From Triops longicaudatus (Eukaryota > Arthropoda > Branchiopoda > Notostraca > Triopsidae): a stretch of 64,000 bases of DNA. Under the pieces are notes generated by a model, which worked only from the letters and a program-made list of their open reading frames with translations, searched no databases and was not told where the DNA came from. Positions 34,813 through 59,553 of the stretch are shown piece after piece. A program made the position numbers and the translations under genes. Location: the NCBI GenBank assembly GCA_022885665.1, contig JAGQDJ010000073.1, forward strand, positions 248,001 to 312,000, written 5' to 3'. The number at the start of each line of letters is the position of its first letter. The stretch's first letter is position 1.

Positions 34813-35223
34813 TAAGAGCTACGAGCAACTCACTCAAGTTTGTTTCTACGCACAAGCACAATGATGGCAAAATCAGGGTTGTTACCCCGCATCTCCACCA
34901 AAATGTCACGTCACTAACTAACACATGGATGTGTTTTACCAGTGGCGGCGCCAGGGGTTGCCCCGACAGATATTCGGTTTCCCCGACGGGGTGTCCATTG
35001 ACAAAAGAACATGTCGCGAACGTCAATTTCAGAAAATACGAACAAAAATCGATTAACAATTAAAAAATTAGTCTTTTAACTCATAACCAATAAAGAATTA
35101 CTAAAAATAGGCATGGCCGCATGGGACAATTTTTGCAAGAAATTTCCATTTTTTCGTGAGAAGTTACCATAAAAACCCGATGGCCTAAGAGAAATTCGCT
35201 GAAGTTTTCTTGAATATTTTTAT

Positions 35224-35468
35224 CAACGTGTCAAAAAGTACCTGGGATAAACAGAACAAACAACATCCATAAAGTTAAATACAAGAAAAAGTTACGATAA
35301 AAGTATTCGACATCGTGGGTATCGAGCTGCAAACGCATTAACAACNCAACGTGTCAAGAAGTACCTGGGATGAACAGAACAAACAACATCCATAAAGTTA
35401 AATACAAGAAAAAGTTACGATAAAAGTATTCGACATCGTGGGTATCGAGCTGCAAACACATTAACAAC
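35224..35468. repeat. Two 122-bp copies joined by one N (assembly fault)
   Basis: 35224-35345 and 35347-35468 differ by about three bases and are separated by the N at 35346. The small differences suggest two alleles or two repeat copies joined in scaffolding. Confidence 0.85.
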
Positions 35469-35786
35469 ATCGTTTAGATCCAAGAGAAGCAGAACGGGAT
35501 TTGTGCACCCCGAGTATCATGAGATTATTCAGGCGGTCATTGCTCATCGTTGTCCTCAGATGATTCTTGATGATCCTAAGAGTGCTGAAACTCCTTTCAC
35601 ATTCGCAAGTCGACACAGGAAGCGTGCATGCAATAGTAAGAATACGGTCAAGCTGAATGCATCCTTCAGTCGTCGAATGTATTGTTGAAACTGTATTAGG
35701 GACGCTGGGCTATCGTCTTCTCCTTTTCGGGCAAGGAGCCGCTTGCAGTTCTCAATCTCGATGGCTAACCCGTCTGCAGGGTGAGG
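35466..35786 (-). pseudogene. hAT transposase C-terminal (dimerisation) fragment
   Basis: The minus strand reads LPVSTCECERSFSTLRIIKN, then LRTTMSNDRLNNLMIL, the hAT dimerisation region, ending near 35466. Upstream residues (ENCKRLLARKGED) are in another frame, so at least one frameshift near 35655 separates them. The reading frame is then cut at 35786 by the inserted element and resumes beyond 36442. Non-functional. Confidence 0.8.
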
Positions 35787-36442
35787 CAGGGGCGGCGGAG
35801 CCATGGGGGCAGTGGGGGCAGATGCCCCCATGAAAATGCTGCCATGGGGCAGTTCCATACAAACTGCCCCCGTGAAAGTTTGGGAGGATTTTATCAAAGT
35901 TGTATGCTTTTGTGTTGTGTTTGTCAAGCGCCGAGTAGGTACAGTAGATACTTGTCCTATGTAATCGAAGTAAAGAATCGCGACTGACGCACTTGATGCT
36001 TTTGAACATACACAGAGAAGATTCTCGCCGACTTCATCTCAGTGAAGTGTGTAAGGAATTTGTGTCTCGCAATGCTGAGAGACGAAATGTGTTCGGCTCA
36101 TTTGAGTGATTACTTACTCTACTGTTTGGCTGCTAATCGTTCATTTGAGGGCAGCCGATTTTGAATTAGGACGCCTATTAGCCATTCCGAAAAGTTTGTG
36201 TATTCATTAATTGCTTGCTTATACGTACGGTATATAGATGTTATAGATGTATCTCGTCTCATAGACCATTCCACCAGGGTGCAAAATAGGTAAGTGCATT
36301 TTTTTTACAGTTTTTTACGAATACATTACATATAAAGAAAAATAGGTAAAATATTTTTTGTGGTACCGCGCACCTAACCCCCACTCCTCGGTAGAAGGTA
36401 TTGAACTGCCCCCCTGACGAAATTGTAGTTCCGCCGCCACTG
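35787..36442. mobile_element. 656-bp nested hAT element with exact 8-bp target duplication
   Basis: Inverted ends CAGGGGCGGCGGAGC (35787-35801) and GTTCCGCCGCCACTG (36428-36442) pair with two mismatches. GGGTGAGG at 35779-35786 and 36443-36450 is the target duplication. No transposase is encoded, so it is non-autonomous. It interrupts the transposase of the outer hAT element. Confidence 0.92.
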
Positions 36443-36808
36443 GGGTGAGGAGGTGCTATTCACAATGCAGCTCAGAAACAAGCAAGCTAGTGACTGTTTC
36501 TGTCTCCACTGCCCAATCACCAGCTTTTGCTGACTTCAACCAAACAGATTGTTAGGTATATAGGTATCAGGATATTTTACATGAACTTGAGGGAGGGTAT
36601 CTGTTGACTCCAAAAGTTCTACACAGTGTATGGATGTGTGGGAATGAATTGGTCTAATCTTCGATACAGTCAGCAAATCTCTCTCTATGCAGATACTCAT
36701 TTATAGGTCTCCCCGACACCCATTTTTGGCCTTCCCCGACGGGGTTCAGCAATTCCCCGACGTGGTGTGTATGGACACCACGGCCCCCCCCCCCTGGCGC
36801 CGCCCCTG

Positions 36809-39778
36809 TCAGAGTAACGCTCTCAAATGCGTTTTACCTTCTCTTTCTTGAGTTAGAATTATAAGAATCCTAATTTTGAACAAAATGAAGCAAAAAAAGT
36901 AAGTTTATACAAGTCATAACAATGTAATACACTCTCAAAATGTATTTGCGTTTAAGTTTGAGCATCAAAGCAAAGCACAGTGGTGCCATCTATTTTCAGA
37001 TTCAATCAACTTGCTAACTTCACACACAAAGAAATTGTTAACTCACCGGTTTTCCCTCCTTAACTCTGTTTCTAAGTGTACTTACACACAGTTTTTCGTT
37101 CTGCAGAGTCTATTTCGTCACGTTTCAGTTTCACATTCAAAAAATCAGTTTAATCCATGTAAAAAAAAACATTTCATTGATTGCATACATGTGCACCTTA
37201 TTCCCACTGGGGAACCATGGGGTTTGTATTACCTTTCAGGCAAGGTGAAATTTGTGTTGCAAAAATCAGTAGCGAGAGTAAAAATTTAATTCGTTCCCAA
37301 TTTTTTCTGTCAAGACGTGTATGTGTTGCAGGCCCGGGACAACGGCGAGGTTGGAGCTCGGTAGAATCGCTTCTTATTCGGCAGTGCAAGTGCCTCAGGG
37401 TCATTGCTGGCTTCCATCCGAGGGACTATCCGTTTCCTCCCATAGGTCCCTGGAGTGTTTTCGGGCTTGGCCGATCAAAGTTGGCCTCTATTTCTTTGCC
37501 TTAGCTACCCAAAGCGGTCCCACAGGATCTGTGTCAATTCCGAAACCGTCCTGGGGAAAACCCCTTTTGCAAACCTTTCGGTGCTACGATCACCGAAGTA
37601 AAAAAAAAGAAGAAAAAAATATAAAGAAAAAACACCGGCTGCGGAGCTGTTGTTGTCGAAGCTGCAACAACATCTTTAAGCGAATCAATTGCGAAATTTC
37701 GTCACTCTTGTGTGCCTAATCCGTTTCAAGATCACTGCCCTTGAAAAAAGAAAGAGAATTCGGGAATTTGTAGCACTAAAGTTCGTTTCAGTGAATAAAT
37801 CATGAATTCGAGCCTAAGGATATTGTTAAACAAGGAAAAAAGCGATTGGGCTTAATTTCTGGGTAAGCTACCTTGTTTTGCATCTAGTTTACCAGTTCTT
37901 TGTATTATTTACGGGAACTTTCTCAAGACTTGAAGCTTGTTGGTTGAGGTCTTTAAAAGATGTACCGTGTTGCAAGGCAAGAGACGAAAGTTTTAATAAG
38001 AAAAACAACAACTTGTTGAGTTGTTTCAGTTGCTCGCTTATGCGAGTAAAACCCAAGTTTTCGGAGAGAGGGAAAGTATAACAATGTATCCTATAAAACA
38101 GAAGCTGAGACGGATTAACGCAGTCTTTTATTTTAAACATGTCATTTATTTATTCACAACACAGCTAATTAAGCTGCGAGCTCTTCACCAGCTAGCAGTA
38201 TGGTTCCCACATACTCAACTTTATCTTCTCTCTCCCACACATACATTCCCCCACCTGGGTTTTCATGCTGAAATGATAACACAAACGATCTCAAAGCCAA
38301 CTTTGGTGGCAGTTTTTGCTATGACGTTGGCTTCGTTCTTGTTTTTTTCTCTTTGTTCGCTATCATGTAAGTCATTTTGGTGAATATATTCAAGGATCTT
38401 TGAAATAACAAAGATTTAAACACAAAAACAGGGTTAGGGAGTGATTGTCAACTTCGGGGGGCAGAAAACGCATTATGACGCTATAGGACGCCACGTGGTC
38501 GTAGCGGTGATGCTACTGTCGATACGGCGTGGAGAGTTTACAATGGAGAAATAAAACATTTTTTTGGAGGGGAGAGAATAGTTTTTCATGAAAACAGTGG
38601 CTACTAACAGGGCGGTAAATAATGCATGTGTATTATCCGGTGTGGTGTTAACCGCTCCCCGGGAGCACTTCAACCCTGGCGGAGTGTAGCTCTTTTAGCC
38701 CCACTAAAGCTGCCGCTGCTTCAAGTAATAATCGTAATTGTGTCGAGTTTAATTAAAACTTGGGACGTAAGGTAGCTCATTTGCCCTTCAACATTGGGAG
38801 CGTCTTCATCCTCGAGCGGCCCTCAGTCGCTCTTTCATTGACTCGGGCTCTTTTTTAAAACCAACCCTTCTTCCCCGTCCAAATGAAAACTCGTTTGCCT
38901 TTAAATGAGCTGCGAGGGGTTGCGTTCTTTCTCTAACCTAGCTCACCCAAAACTTTTACTCTACGCCTTTTTGTCTAAAAAAACCTTCTTTTGCCTTCCT
39001 GATTTCCTTTGCTAGGCAACATTACTTCAAGTAGTTGAATTTATAGAGTAGTTTCGTATCACAGAGCTGCTCCTTTTATAAGCTAAAGCCCGTGGAATTA
39101 CTTCCGCCCAAGCGATTTCCTTAAGAAAAGTGCCAGTTCATGTTTTTTTGAGAAGGCCATCAGATTAGCCCACTGTTCTCCTTCTTGTGGAACTTTAAAG
39201 CCTTGTGAGTGGAAGATTCATACCCCAAAAAGGAGCTCAATCATCTATTTTTCACGTATTTGCATTGTTAATTTTTTTCCTAAGAAATTTTGACGTTTTA
39301 AATTAAAACCGTTCGTTGTTCTTCCCAAACATATGTACACTTGACTAGCGAGGGCTAACATACCTCGACGTGCATGTTTGCACCCAACCTGGGTTAATAA
39401 ATCTACCCTTGTGTAAGCGCTGCTTAGCGGTCATACGTCAACATGACGCTCCATTCTGTTTTACCTGACGTTTCCACCGACACGTCAACATTTTACTATT
39501 AAAATTTACTTTATATAATAGTTATTGCGCGCTAACCATGGTTAGCTGGTGGAAACGTAGGTAAACGAAGTGGGCAATTACCCTCAAGTTAACTAAGCTT
39601 TCTTGTAGGCGGGGCTTGGAAATACTAGCAGACGGATTTACGGATTCATTCTTTCCCTACCATCTAAGGCAGCCTATTGGTATCGATATCGAAATTCTGA
39701 CTACGCGATATCAATCACAAACCGTTGTTGATGCCGCGCGGAAGCAGAAAGTGAATTAAAGCTCGTTTTAACCTCAGA
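36809..39778. other. Intergenic, no convincing gene
   Basis: A GC-richer island at 37320-37600 has open frames on both strands but no motif I recognise. The rest is AT-rich with short homopolymers. The missing Ral 5' exon was not seen here. Confidence 0.4.
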
Positions 39779-40477
39779 ATGGTGGTGTTTTCGCCATTAA
39801 AAGCCCCAGGAAGTGTGACCACAACACAGCATTGGGTAATTATAGTACTCTGATGTGTTCTTTGTTGGACAATTCTCGTTTTAACTCCTTTTTTTGTTAA
39901 TATTTGCAGGACCAGGACTCGCGGTTTCCGGGAAGGAAAGGTAGCAAATAAACCTTGAATTCTATCCCCCTTAGAATAACGTTGTGCTAACCAAGTGTCA
40001 CCACGTTGGTTGACAAGCTAATCTCCGGTGTTGGTTATCCAAGTCCTCAGCAATGTGTGCGTGTCACTTACTTTGGCTTGCAACTTCACGTAAAAGGAAT
40101 TTTAGGGGGGGGGTTAAGGTGGTCAGAAGCGTTACATTATCGAGTCCTTCACTTGTCACTTAGGCTTGCTTGATTCCAATCCGTGGGAGACAAGCGCAAT
40201 TTTCAGTCTCATTCACACTTTTCTTCATTTACAGTCTTTTTTTTTTTCCGTTTTTCTTCTTTGTTGTTTCGGTCTATGGAAGCAGAATGGAGGAAAACAA
40301 GAGCACGAGAATCAAGGAAAAAAGGCAGAAATTGAATCTCGGGTGGTAATAGCTAGGACCACTGGCACTCCGACTCTGAGATTGGTTTGGCATGCCAAAC
40401 GAAGCAGTACGATTCCGCAAGGGGGAGCTCACTTCCGGTTTCCGGGCAGAACGCTCACTGTTATCTGTAGCAATTAA
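39779..40477 (+). CDS. Tentative three-exon small gene, 133 residues
   Basis: Three segments splice with good GT-AG sites and matching phases: 39779-39835 (MVVFSPLKAPGSVTTTQHW), 39910-39940 (DQDSRFPGRK), 40164-40477. The ATG has a reasonable context (CAGAATGG) and follows a GC-richer patch. Against it: the hydrophobic part of exon 3 is the translation of a pyrimidine tract that looks more like an intron end (AG at 40285), and no family is recognised. It could be the start of a longer gene. Confidence 0.25.
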
Positions 40478-42783
40478 AAGAAAACAGTCGTTATGAATAG
40501 ACCATTAATATTCAATTTGGGGCAGGTCAGCACATACATTCGTCAGCAGATTTTTTATGGGTGAAGAAGTGATCGTAAATCTTGGGTCTGAGTCCTAATT
40601 GCGGTGGATTCGAACAGTTTCCGAGAAATCAAGAATCAGTTCTGGGATTTATTGCGTCTTTTTTTTTACGTGACATAGATTTCAACCGTAAAAATAGTGT
40701 GGGGATTTTTCAGATTTGGTTAAATTATTTTCGTTTCATGGAATAGAGTGTATTTCAGGATATTATTCACTGTAGCCTTTCTTGTGAAACTACTGCCAAG
40801 GCCGAAACGGTGGAGCCAAAATCTTTTACAAAAGACTATTTAGCTATTAATGTATCGCTCCGAAGTTCCAAAAACCTGAAATAATCTCGTAAAAGAAAAG
40901 TTAGCGTAAGATCTTGAGACCTTGAGATCTTGAGATCTAGCGTAAGTTGTGTAACCGAAGCAGTTGTGTTCTAGATCACAAGCACACAATTGTGAACTCA
41001 ACGTATCTCAACTTCTAACAATCAAAATCAACAACACTAAACATTTGCATATTATTTGTTTCAGTATACTTAATTCTTTAGTGATTCTGGGTTTTTGGAA
41101 GGTTTGGAGATTCGATTTTGGTGTTTTGTTTTAAAAAAGCTTTTTCAGGTTAAAAAGGAAAATTAAAGTAGATTTTTTCTCTGCTAATCACGGAAAATGG
41201 TCTTCCATATTGCCATGATTGGACATGCTTGCCTTGTAGCAGTTTATGCGCCACCTATGTGTCTTAAACTAGCATGAGGAAGGGTAAATAGTGTGTGAAA
41301 ACCTACTGCAACGCGCAATAATGTTAGTCGAAATTCTCTAGTAGTGTCATTTTACATATTTACAAGCTTATTGTGGCTTGAACAAACACCCATTGCTTAA
41401 GTGAAACACGAATGACAGCTTCACACAATGCTGGGTGAAATTCAGTACCGAACAGTGAGTGTCAAAACCAACTGTACTCTACTATTTCAGAGAACATTAG
41501 ACACTACACTGTTTTCTGAAATAGTAAAACGACTTTTTGGAGAGTTAATAATGAAACTTACCTTAACAAGTTTCCTAAATCTCCGTAAGAAATTTTTTTT
41601 TCGTAATATTATGCTAGTATTGTATTTCTAGCAATAAAGATCCTTATTAAATAATAAATAATAATAAATAAAGATCATTATGAGTACGAAAGTATTAAGG
41701 TAATTATAGTGCACTAAGTTCGTTAAACTGCGTAATGAGAATCGTGAAGTTATCTTGCGATCGCTGTCGCCTTAGTGGGTCTAATTTGCAATTGCGAGAT
41801 TTGTGCTGATGTGTCTATCGTTGTGGACGTATGTAAGTGGAAAATGAAGCTAAGGGTGAGTTTGAGGGTTAAAGCGAGAAGAGTTGAGTGGAAAAGACCA
41901 ACAGTTGACGCGGTAATGGTAAACTTGATGAGGTTTCCACTGTTCTGCGTCGCTTTAATCGTTATTGGAAACCTTACACATTAGCTTCTTCACTTGGCAC
42001 CACGTCACATACGTTCCCTTCACCCACCCGGTGGGGGTGTCTACCTCAAAGTACACACAACCCACTCCCCACAGATGCTTTTCCATCCACCTTACCAAAC
42101 TCCTTTTGACATCCCTTGGAATTCCAATCTAAGAGTCACCTTATACAAGACATGATGAATCTCTTTGACTCTCTAAATCTCATTAACGCACTAAAAAGAA
42201 CTCCTGTCAAAACTTGAGTCTCCCCGTCCCTTGCCAAGTGTTTCCACCGAGGTAAAGCAACTCGAGCAATGAAAGTACGGTATGAGCTCTTTTACTATGC
42301 ATGAAACCCGAAAGCCATATTTTGGCAATTTTTAAAAAATTCAATTTTGAAGAAAAAATGCTGTAAGCTCAGGTGCGATTGCAATTCCACGTGTAGTCAC
42401 CAAGAAAAAATTAAAATAAAAGGGGTAAAAAAATGGAGAACTAAAAATTGGAGACAAATGGGTAAGGAAAGGGTTAGAAAAGTGACACAGATGTTTCTCA
42501 TGACCATTTCCCGTAACTGAAGCGTTCGCTCTTCCGCCAGTTGGTCTCTCGTTTGTTCATGCATAAGCTTTGAGGGGTTGGGCGGTCTAATTATTCCCGT
42601 CGGGGACGTTTTGCTTTCTCGTCGTCTTCTGTATGGTTAATTATGTAGCGAAACTTGCTCATCTCACAGGTGCGTTAACTATTATTTCAACCAAGTTATA
42701 ACGTACTGGAGACTAGTGCAGTACATTACCGAAAACTGGCAAACGTTTCACATACGGAGTTTTGAAAACATGAAGATATATAC
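40478..42783. other. AT-rich sequence, no gene seen
   Basis: Probably intronic or downstream of the DIP-like gene on the minus strand. Some short open frames without motifs. Confidence 0.4.
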
Positions 42784-42855
42784 CTGGAATCGTGGCACGG
42801 GAAAGCTTATCCGCTTCGCTTCGTTGATGCTGACCGTCTTCTATCAAAGCTCGCT
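42784..42855 (-). CDS. Candidate further 3' exon of the DIP-like gene
   Basis: On the minus strand a pyrimidine-rich acceptor (ending AAAACAG) precedes 72 open bases (ERALIEDGQHQRSEADKLSR) followed by a GTATAT donor. Start and end are both phase 1, which continues the phase-1 end of the exon at 43781. No similarity supports it; the phase fit alone would occur by chance fairly often. Confidence 0.35.
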
Positions 42856-43780
42856 CTGTTTTAAAAACAAGAAACATAAATACGCACAAATTGGTGATTC
42901 ATTACAGAAAATTTTGAAATAACGCCAGAGAAAAGTATATGAAAGTCATTTTGGTAATTAAATTTAAATATATCGTATAACTCTTAGTTTTGTCAACATG
43001 TCAGCAGGGAAGATTACTTAACACGTTGGGAAGTTGAGAAAAGCGAATTCATATTTTTAGAGCTAGCAAAGATTTTTTTTAGGAATTTCCGGTGCGGAAA
43101 ATCGAGGGAGAATTAATTTTTCGCATTACGTGAGTTGTGAGAAATTCTCGCAGTCTCTGTTAGTTATCTTTGCTAACGAAGAAAAAATGGTTAAATTTGT
43201 TGACAAAATAGGGAGTTTCCATAATCGGTTTTGGAGATCTTAAAACTGGACATATAGTGTCAGTTCAGTGAATTTTTCAAGGTTTTTAAGTTGCATTTGT
43301 AGGAAACAAGAAGTGGACTTTTTCAAGAACAACTGATAGTATTTTTCCGTTTTGTACCAATTTTTCCATAATTTTTCGTAGCTTATAAGTTTTTTTTACG
43401 TCTATAAAAATTAGAGGAAATGTCAGGAATATTTTGTGTAATTTAAAAAAATCTAACATTCTTGAGTTATCACTTGAGTAGTGTTTTCTTTCATATATTA
43501 ATAGAATTTTTAATGAGCATGATGTGCAATATTATAGTGCGTTAAAATGGTAATGTTTTCCTTGTTGAATGTATTTTTTATTTCCTTAACATGACCCAGT
43601 TTGTTAGCGAAATTTACTAGCATTCGTAAGATTTAAGAAACTTGGAGAGTTAGACGGGATTTTGTGGTCAAATATTGACAGAATAATTTGGTTGGGGGGC
43701 TGATTTTGGGGTAATTCTTGGCGGCAGGGTGGGTTGGGTTATATGGGTGTGGTTTGAATGTTAAGATAATCGTTTCTTAC

Positions 43781-55473
<11,693 letters not shown>

Positions 55474-58400
55474 GATTATCCTTTTTTTTCCGTTTCTTGG
55501 GTCCTTTTCGAAACAAGTTCCACGGTAGCACACCTGCTGAAGCAATGTATGCCTGCGTCAGAAATTGGTCAATTACCTGTTTCACGCACACACCCTCTTT
55601 TGCTTTTACTCTGCCAAAAAAGGGCTTCTTTCACCTTTTTTTAGAGCCTTTTGTGCTCTGATTGCATTTGCTTACACAATTCCGAAATTCACCCAAAACT
55701 TTTTATGCAAAGTTATAGTACCCGTACAGGGATCCAAATCCAAAGGGTTGTTATTTTTCGAGTTTTAAGTGCAAAGTTGCGCACTTTAGGGATTTGAAAA
55801 CCCTAAGAACAAGCCGTTCTGATTAACGCGCAATGTTGATTGCTGAGAGTGGCTCGCACCAATGAATCTTTTGTTCCGGCTACCAAGTTGAGACAAAAGA
55901 TGACAAGTGACACATTTTTTGCACCCGTAAGAGGGTGAAATCCTCCTATGGGAGTAAAAGGTTCTGGCGATGGCAGTAATAGTATCTGTTCTCATGTAAA
56001 GCTCTTGGTCGCGAACATTCTTTACGAAGCAACTTGTGCCCTTGTGTGTCCCCGCTTTGATGTACAAAGCTGCAGCACTCCAGATTTCCACGTGGTTGCT
56101 GCTACAGCCAATCCCGACCCGCCCGCCGCTTTTGCCAGCAGGTACCGGCCAAACTTTTCTAATCGGCTTGGTCGACTAACCACTCGGAACAGATCTTTGA
56201 TGGTCGTCGTCATTAACTTATCGGATCCTTTTCAGGGTGCGGTGCTCCAAAAATGCTTTACAATTCCGTGTGTCAGGCTGGTCACGTTGTTAAATATGGA
56301 GTGAAGCTCCCTTTTTAGGGGAAATATTTATTTTGTTCGAAATCAGGAGCTTCTTCATTGTTATTTATTTGTATTTAAGATCGAGGATTTTTTATTTTTT
56401 ATTATTTTTTTATTTTTTTTTTAGTGTTTGATTTTTTAAAGAATTTTCTGACGGGTCACTTTAAGAATTCAGTGATGTATCCATTGAAAATTGGCACAGG
56501 AGTGGTAGTGACACTGGTAGTAGTTAAGAGACACATGCACGAAGAAGCACAGAAAGTGTGTCCTGTGTGTTGCTCGCTATGGGAGCACTAGATCACTGGC
56601 AACTGAGCCGAGAAAGGGGATGAAGAAGGATCTTTGCTCTCCATGCTGGGATGCTGTGCTGGAATTGCGTTGGAGATGATGACACATGCGCAGTAAACCG
56701 TTAAAAGGGATTTCTGCTGCATAGAAATGACAGCAGGGGGATAATAGTAAAGTCGTTTTTTTTTCCGAGGGAGTGAATTTTAAGATAGTAGGAAATGTCG
56801 TCCTTTTTTTCACCCTTTGCGTAGAGAGCTTTGGAAATGTAGAGAGCAAAAAATGAGCTTTTGCATGTTTTAGATACGGTAGCACTTCGAACGATTACTT
56901 GCAGTAATTTCCGTGTAATCTTTTCCATTTAATTTTTATTATTTATTGTATTAAATATTTCGTTCTTTGACATTTAATCGTTGTAATGCAGCTAATTTTT
57001 GGTTCAAAAGTGAAGTTGAATAGCGTGAAATTATAACAGGGAATTATAATAGGGAAATTATAATAGGAAAATGAAATAATTTTCAGTGTAAGAACATTTT
57101 GTGAGAAACGAGGAAAATACATGTTTGTAGGCTTTGGAGTTAAGGGCTGGTAGTACTGTTACAGGTGGCGCTCCGTGCGGTAGTGTCATGAAAAAGTTTC
57201 ATGTGCAGACATGCTGGTCCCCATGTTAAGAAATTATAAAGCAAGAGAATACGTGACAGTCCACACTCACGCTGTATATAAAACATTTTTCTCGTAGTTC
57301 ACTCATAAGTAAATCATTTGTGAAAAATAATCATGTATTTCTCGCTTTAATACCATTTTTGCCTGCATTCCGTTAGCGTCTTTGACTTGGGACCGTTAGT
57401 GCTGTTACAGGTGGCGCTCTCCATTGGTTAAAAAGCGAATTGAAATCGACGCACACTGAAACTTTTGACTGACAATTAAATGCTAGAAAATTATAGAGAA
57501 ACTGAAAATGAGGGCCTCGTTTTTCCAGAAATACACTGCGTTGATCAGCCTTCGTGTAACTTAAGTCAAAAAGCAGTTTTCAGCCTTTTGCTTTCGCGCA
57601 AATTCGATGTTCATAATTACCCGTCAAACTCCGACCCTTTTCCTGTGTTATGGCTTACGGCGTTTCTGAGACTGGTGAAGTGAGCGCGTCTTGGTCAGGC
57701 ACGAAGAAAAAACGCATGGAAAGGGGGTAAAAAAATTAAAAAAATAAAGTTGAAGTATTTCGAGCGCACAAGACTAAAGCAATAGCTTAAACTGTAGGAA
57801 ATGCAACCAAATGCGAGTATAAAAAGAAAAATAGTGTTAAGGCTTAAGTACCTCCATTTTGCCGGTCTCTTTTCACTCATATTTTTCCCCAAAAATAAGT
57901 TGGATCATTCTCCGTAAAGAAAAGGGTCAAGCATATTCATCTGATCAATGTTAACAACAACAAAAAAAAATAATTTTTCTGAAAAACTTTCATTTTAAAA
58001 ATTTTTCGAGGAATTTATTATCGACTCGTGCACAGTAGTGTCGTTAAATCGAATCTTTAAAAGCATGTTATTTGCTAAAATCTTATGTAAGTGCATAAAA
58101 ACGCTTGGTATAACAAACTGCACCTATAACGAACTACTAACCACCTTGCCAAAGCCATTTATTTAAAACGCCTTTGTAAGCCCGTTGAAAGTGGCGCTCT
58201 CTTGAGGAGAAAAATTAAAGCAAATCCATTTTTCACTTATTTACATTCCAGTCTCCGAAAGATAGTTACGTTTGAGCTGAGTTTCGAATTTACATAGGTT
58301 TTATTTCCTGTTTAAGCCTTAGTGTATAGCAAATGGAAACTCAGTTCATTGAAAAAGACAATTGACTCTTTTTTTTTACCCCTGGTGGCAGAAAAGCAGG

Positions 58401-59553
58401 AATGGGTAAGGATCTAAAGCACTGTATCGCGAAACTCTTGAGCGTCCTTTACTATTTTTGAAGAAGTAAAACCAGTTAAGGACGATTTCTGGGGGCCGGA
58501 AACCCCGGAGCCGAGGTCTATATCCCCGGGTTCCAGGACGAGTAAGAGTAAAAAGGATGAGCAAGAGAAGGAAAAGCTAGATTTATAGAGCTTTACGTGG
58601 AAGCCTATCGAGATCTCGGTGCTATTGTTCTCTAAAGTGGACCACGAGGTTTTCCTGCGTCTTGGAATGCTTAGCCTGTTTTATGATGAAAGCCCAGCCT
58701 TTTCTTTACGCGCTTGCCTCCAACAACTCCCTAAATCGTCCCCTAAGACCCCTTACCCCTCCATCCCTTAACCTTTCACCCTATCGCCCCCATACCCACC
58801 CTCATCAAAACTGCCACACTTTTCTCCCTTACTAGTTTATTACCTTCAGTTTTGACCTATTTTGTATTCTAAAACGCCTATTCAGAATAAAAGGTCACGT
58901 GATTCACTCATTTCTTTCGACACCTCGCTAAAGGGTCATACTTCACCCTCACAACGCAGCTGACACTAAATCTCGTGAACTTAATTAGTACTTGGTTATT
59001 AGATCGCTTTTAGCACTCGAATAAATTCCTGCCTAGGTTAAGAGTCCGTCAGAAAATATTTTCGCGGCTTTTTTAGCCGTGTAGGCTATTAATGTTTCGG
59101 AAGAAATAAGAAAGTAATAACACTAAATTTCCGACCTGGGTGCTTTGTGATGATTCATAAGTGTGTGAAGGACGAAGAAATGCTGCCCTGGGGCGAAGAA
59201 ATCGTGAATAGTTGTTCATTTTTCTAGAATTAAACTAAGTTTACTGTGAAATTAGCTACAAGATTTTTTCCGATTTTTTTTTTTTTTTTGCTTTGAAAGA
59301 TGGCCAGGAGCTTTTAGTTTTAATAGCGTGTTGGAACAATCTCTATAAAACTATGTTAACACAGAAATAGTCAGATATACGCAGTAATTCATTGTTAAAT
59401 AAGTTACCATTGCTTAGCGGTAATGTCGCTAGTAATTTTGCAACTACTAAGGCATAACTTACTGGATTTTGGCCTTATGTAAAGTTTTTTCACTGTTGAA
59501 GTTCATTAGTTTTGGTACATGTTGCTCAAAGACACAGTAACGTGTACTTAAAT

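Larger units (their letters stand above)
31690..34915 (-). mobile_element. Defective Ty3/gypsy LTR retrotransposon
   Basis: On the minus strand the order gag, zinc knuckle, reverse transcriptase, RNase H, integrase is that of Ty3/gypsy. A possible primer-binding site (TGGTGGAGATGCGGGG on the minus strand) lies near 34886-34901, just inside an LTR end TGACGTGACA. The matching 3' LTR is not found, and the 5' side is interrupted by a hAT element at 34940. The coding region is broken by frameshifts and an internal deletion, so the copy is dead. Confidence 0.85.
34940..36808 (-). mobile_element. hAT transposon remnant carrying a transposase 3' end, split by a nested hAT element
   Basis: Inverted ends CAGTGGCGGCGCCAGGGG (34940-34957) and CCCCTGGCGCCGCCCCTG (36791-36808) pair over 17 of 18 bases. 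Subterminal repeats with CCCCGACGGGG occur at both ends. No exact 8-base target duplication flanks it (TGTTTTAC left, TCAGAGTA right), which suggests rearrangement. The transposase fragment is on the minus strand. Confidence 0.8.

Noticed and set aside
37320..37720. GC-richer open frame of about 130 codons
   Set aside because: Frames are open on both strands, none has a family motif, and the region ends in a Lys-rich simple repeat. May be an old repeat fragment.
55948..56304. 118-codon open frame upstream of the DIP signal-peptide exon
   Set aside because: No motif and a minus-strand frame is equally plausible; more likely 5' UTR or promoter sequence of the DIP-like gene.
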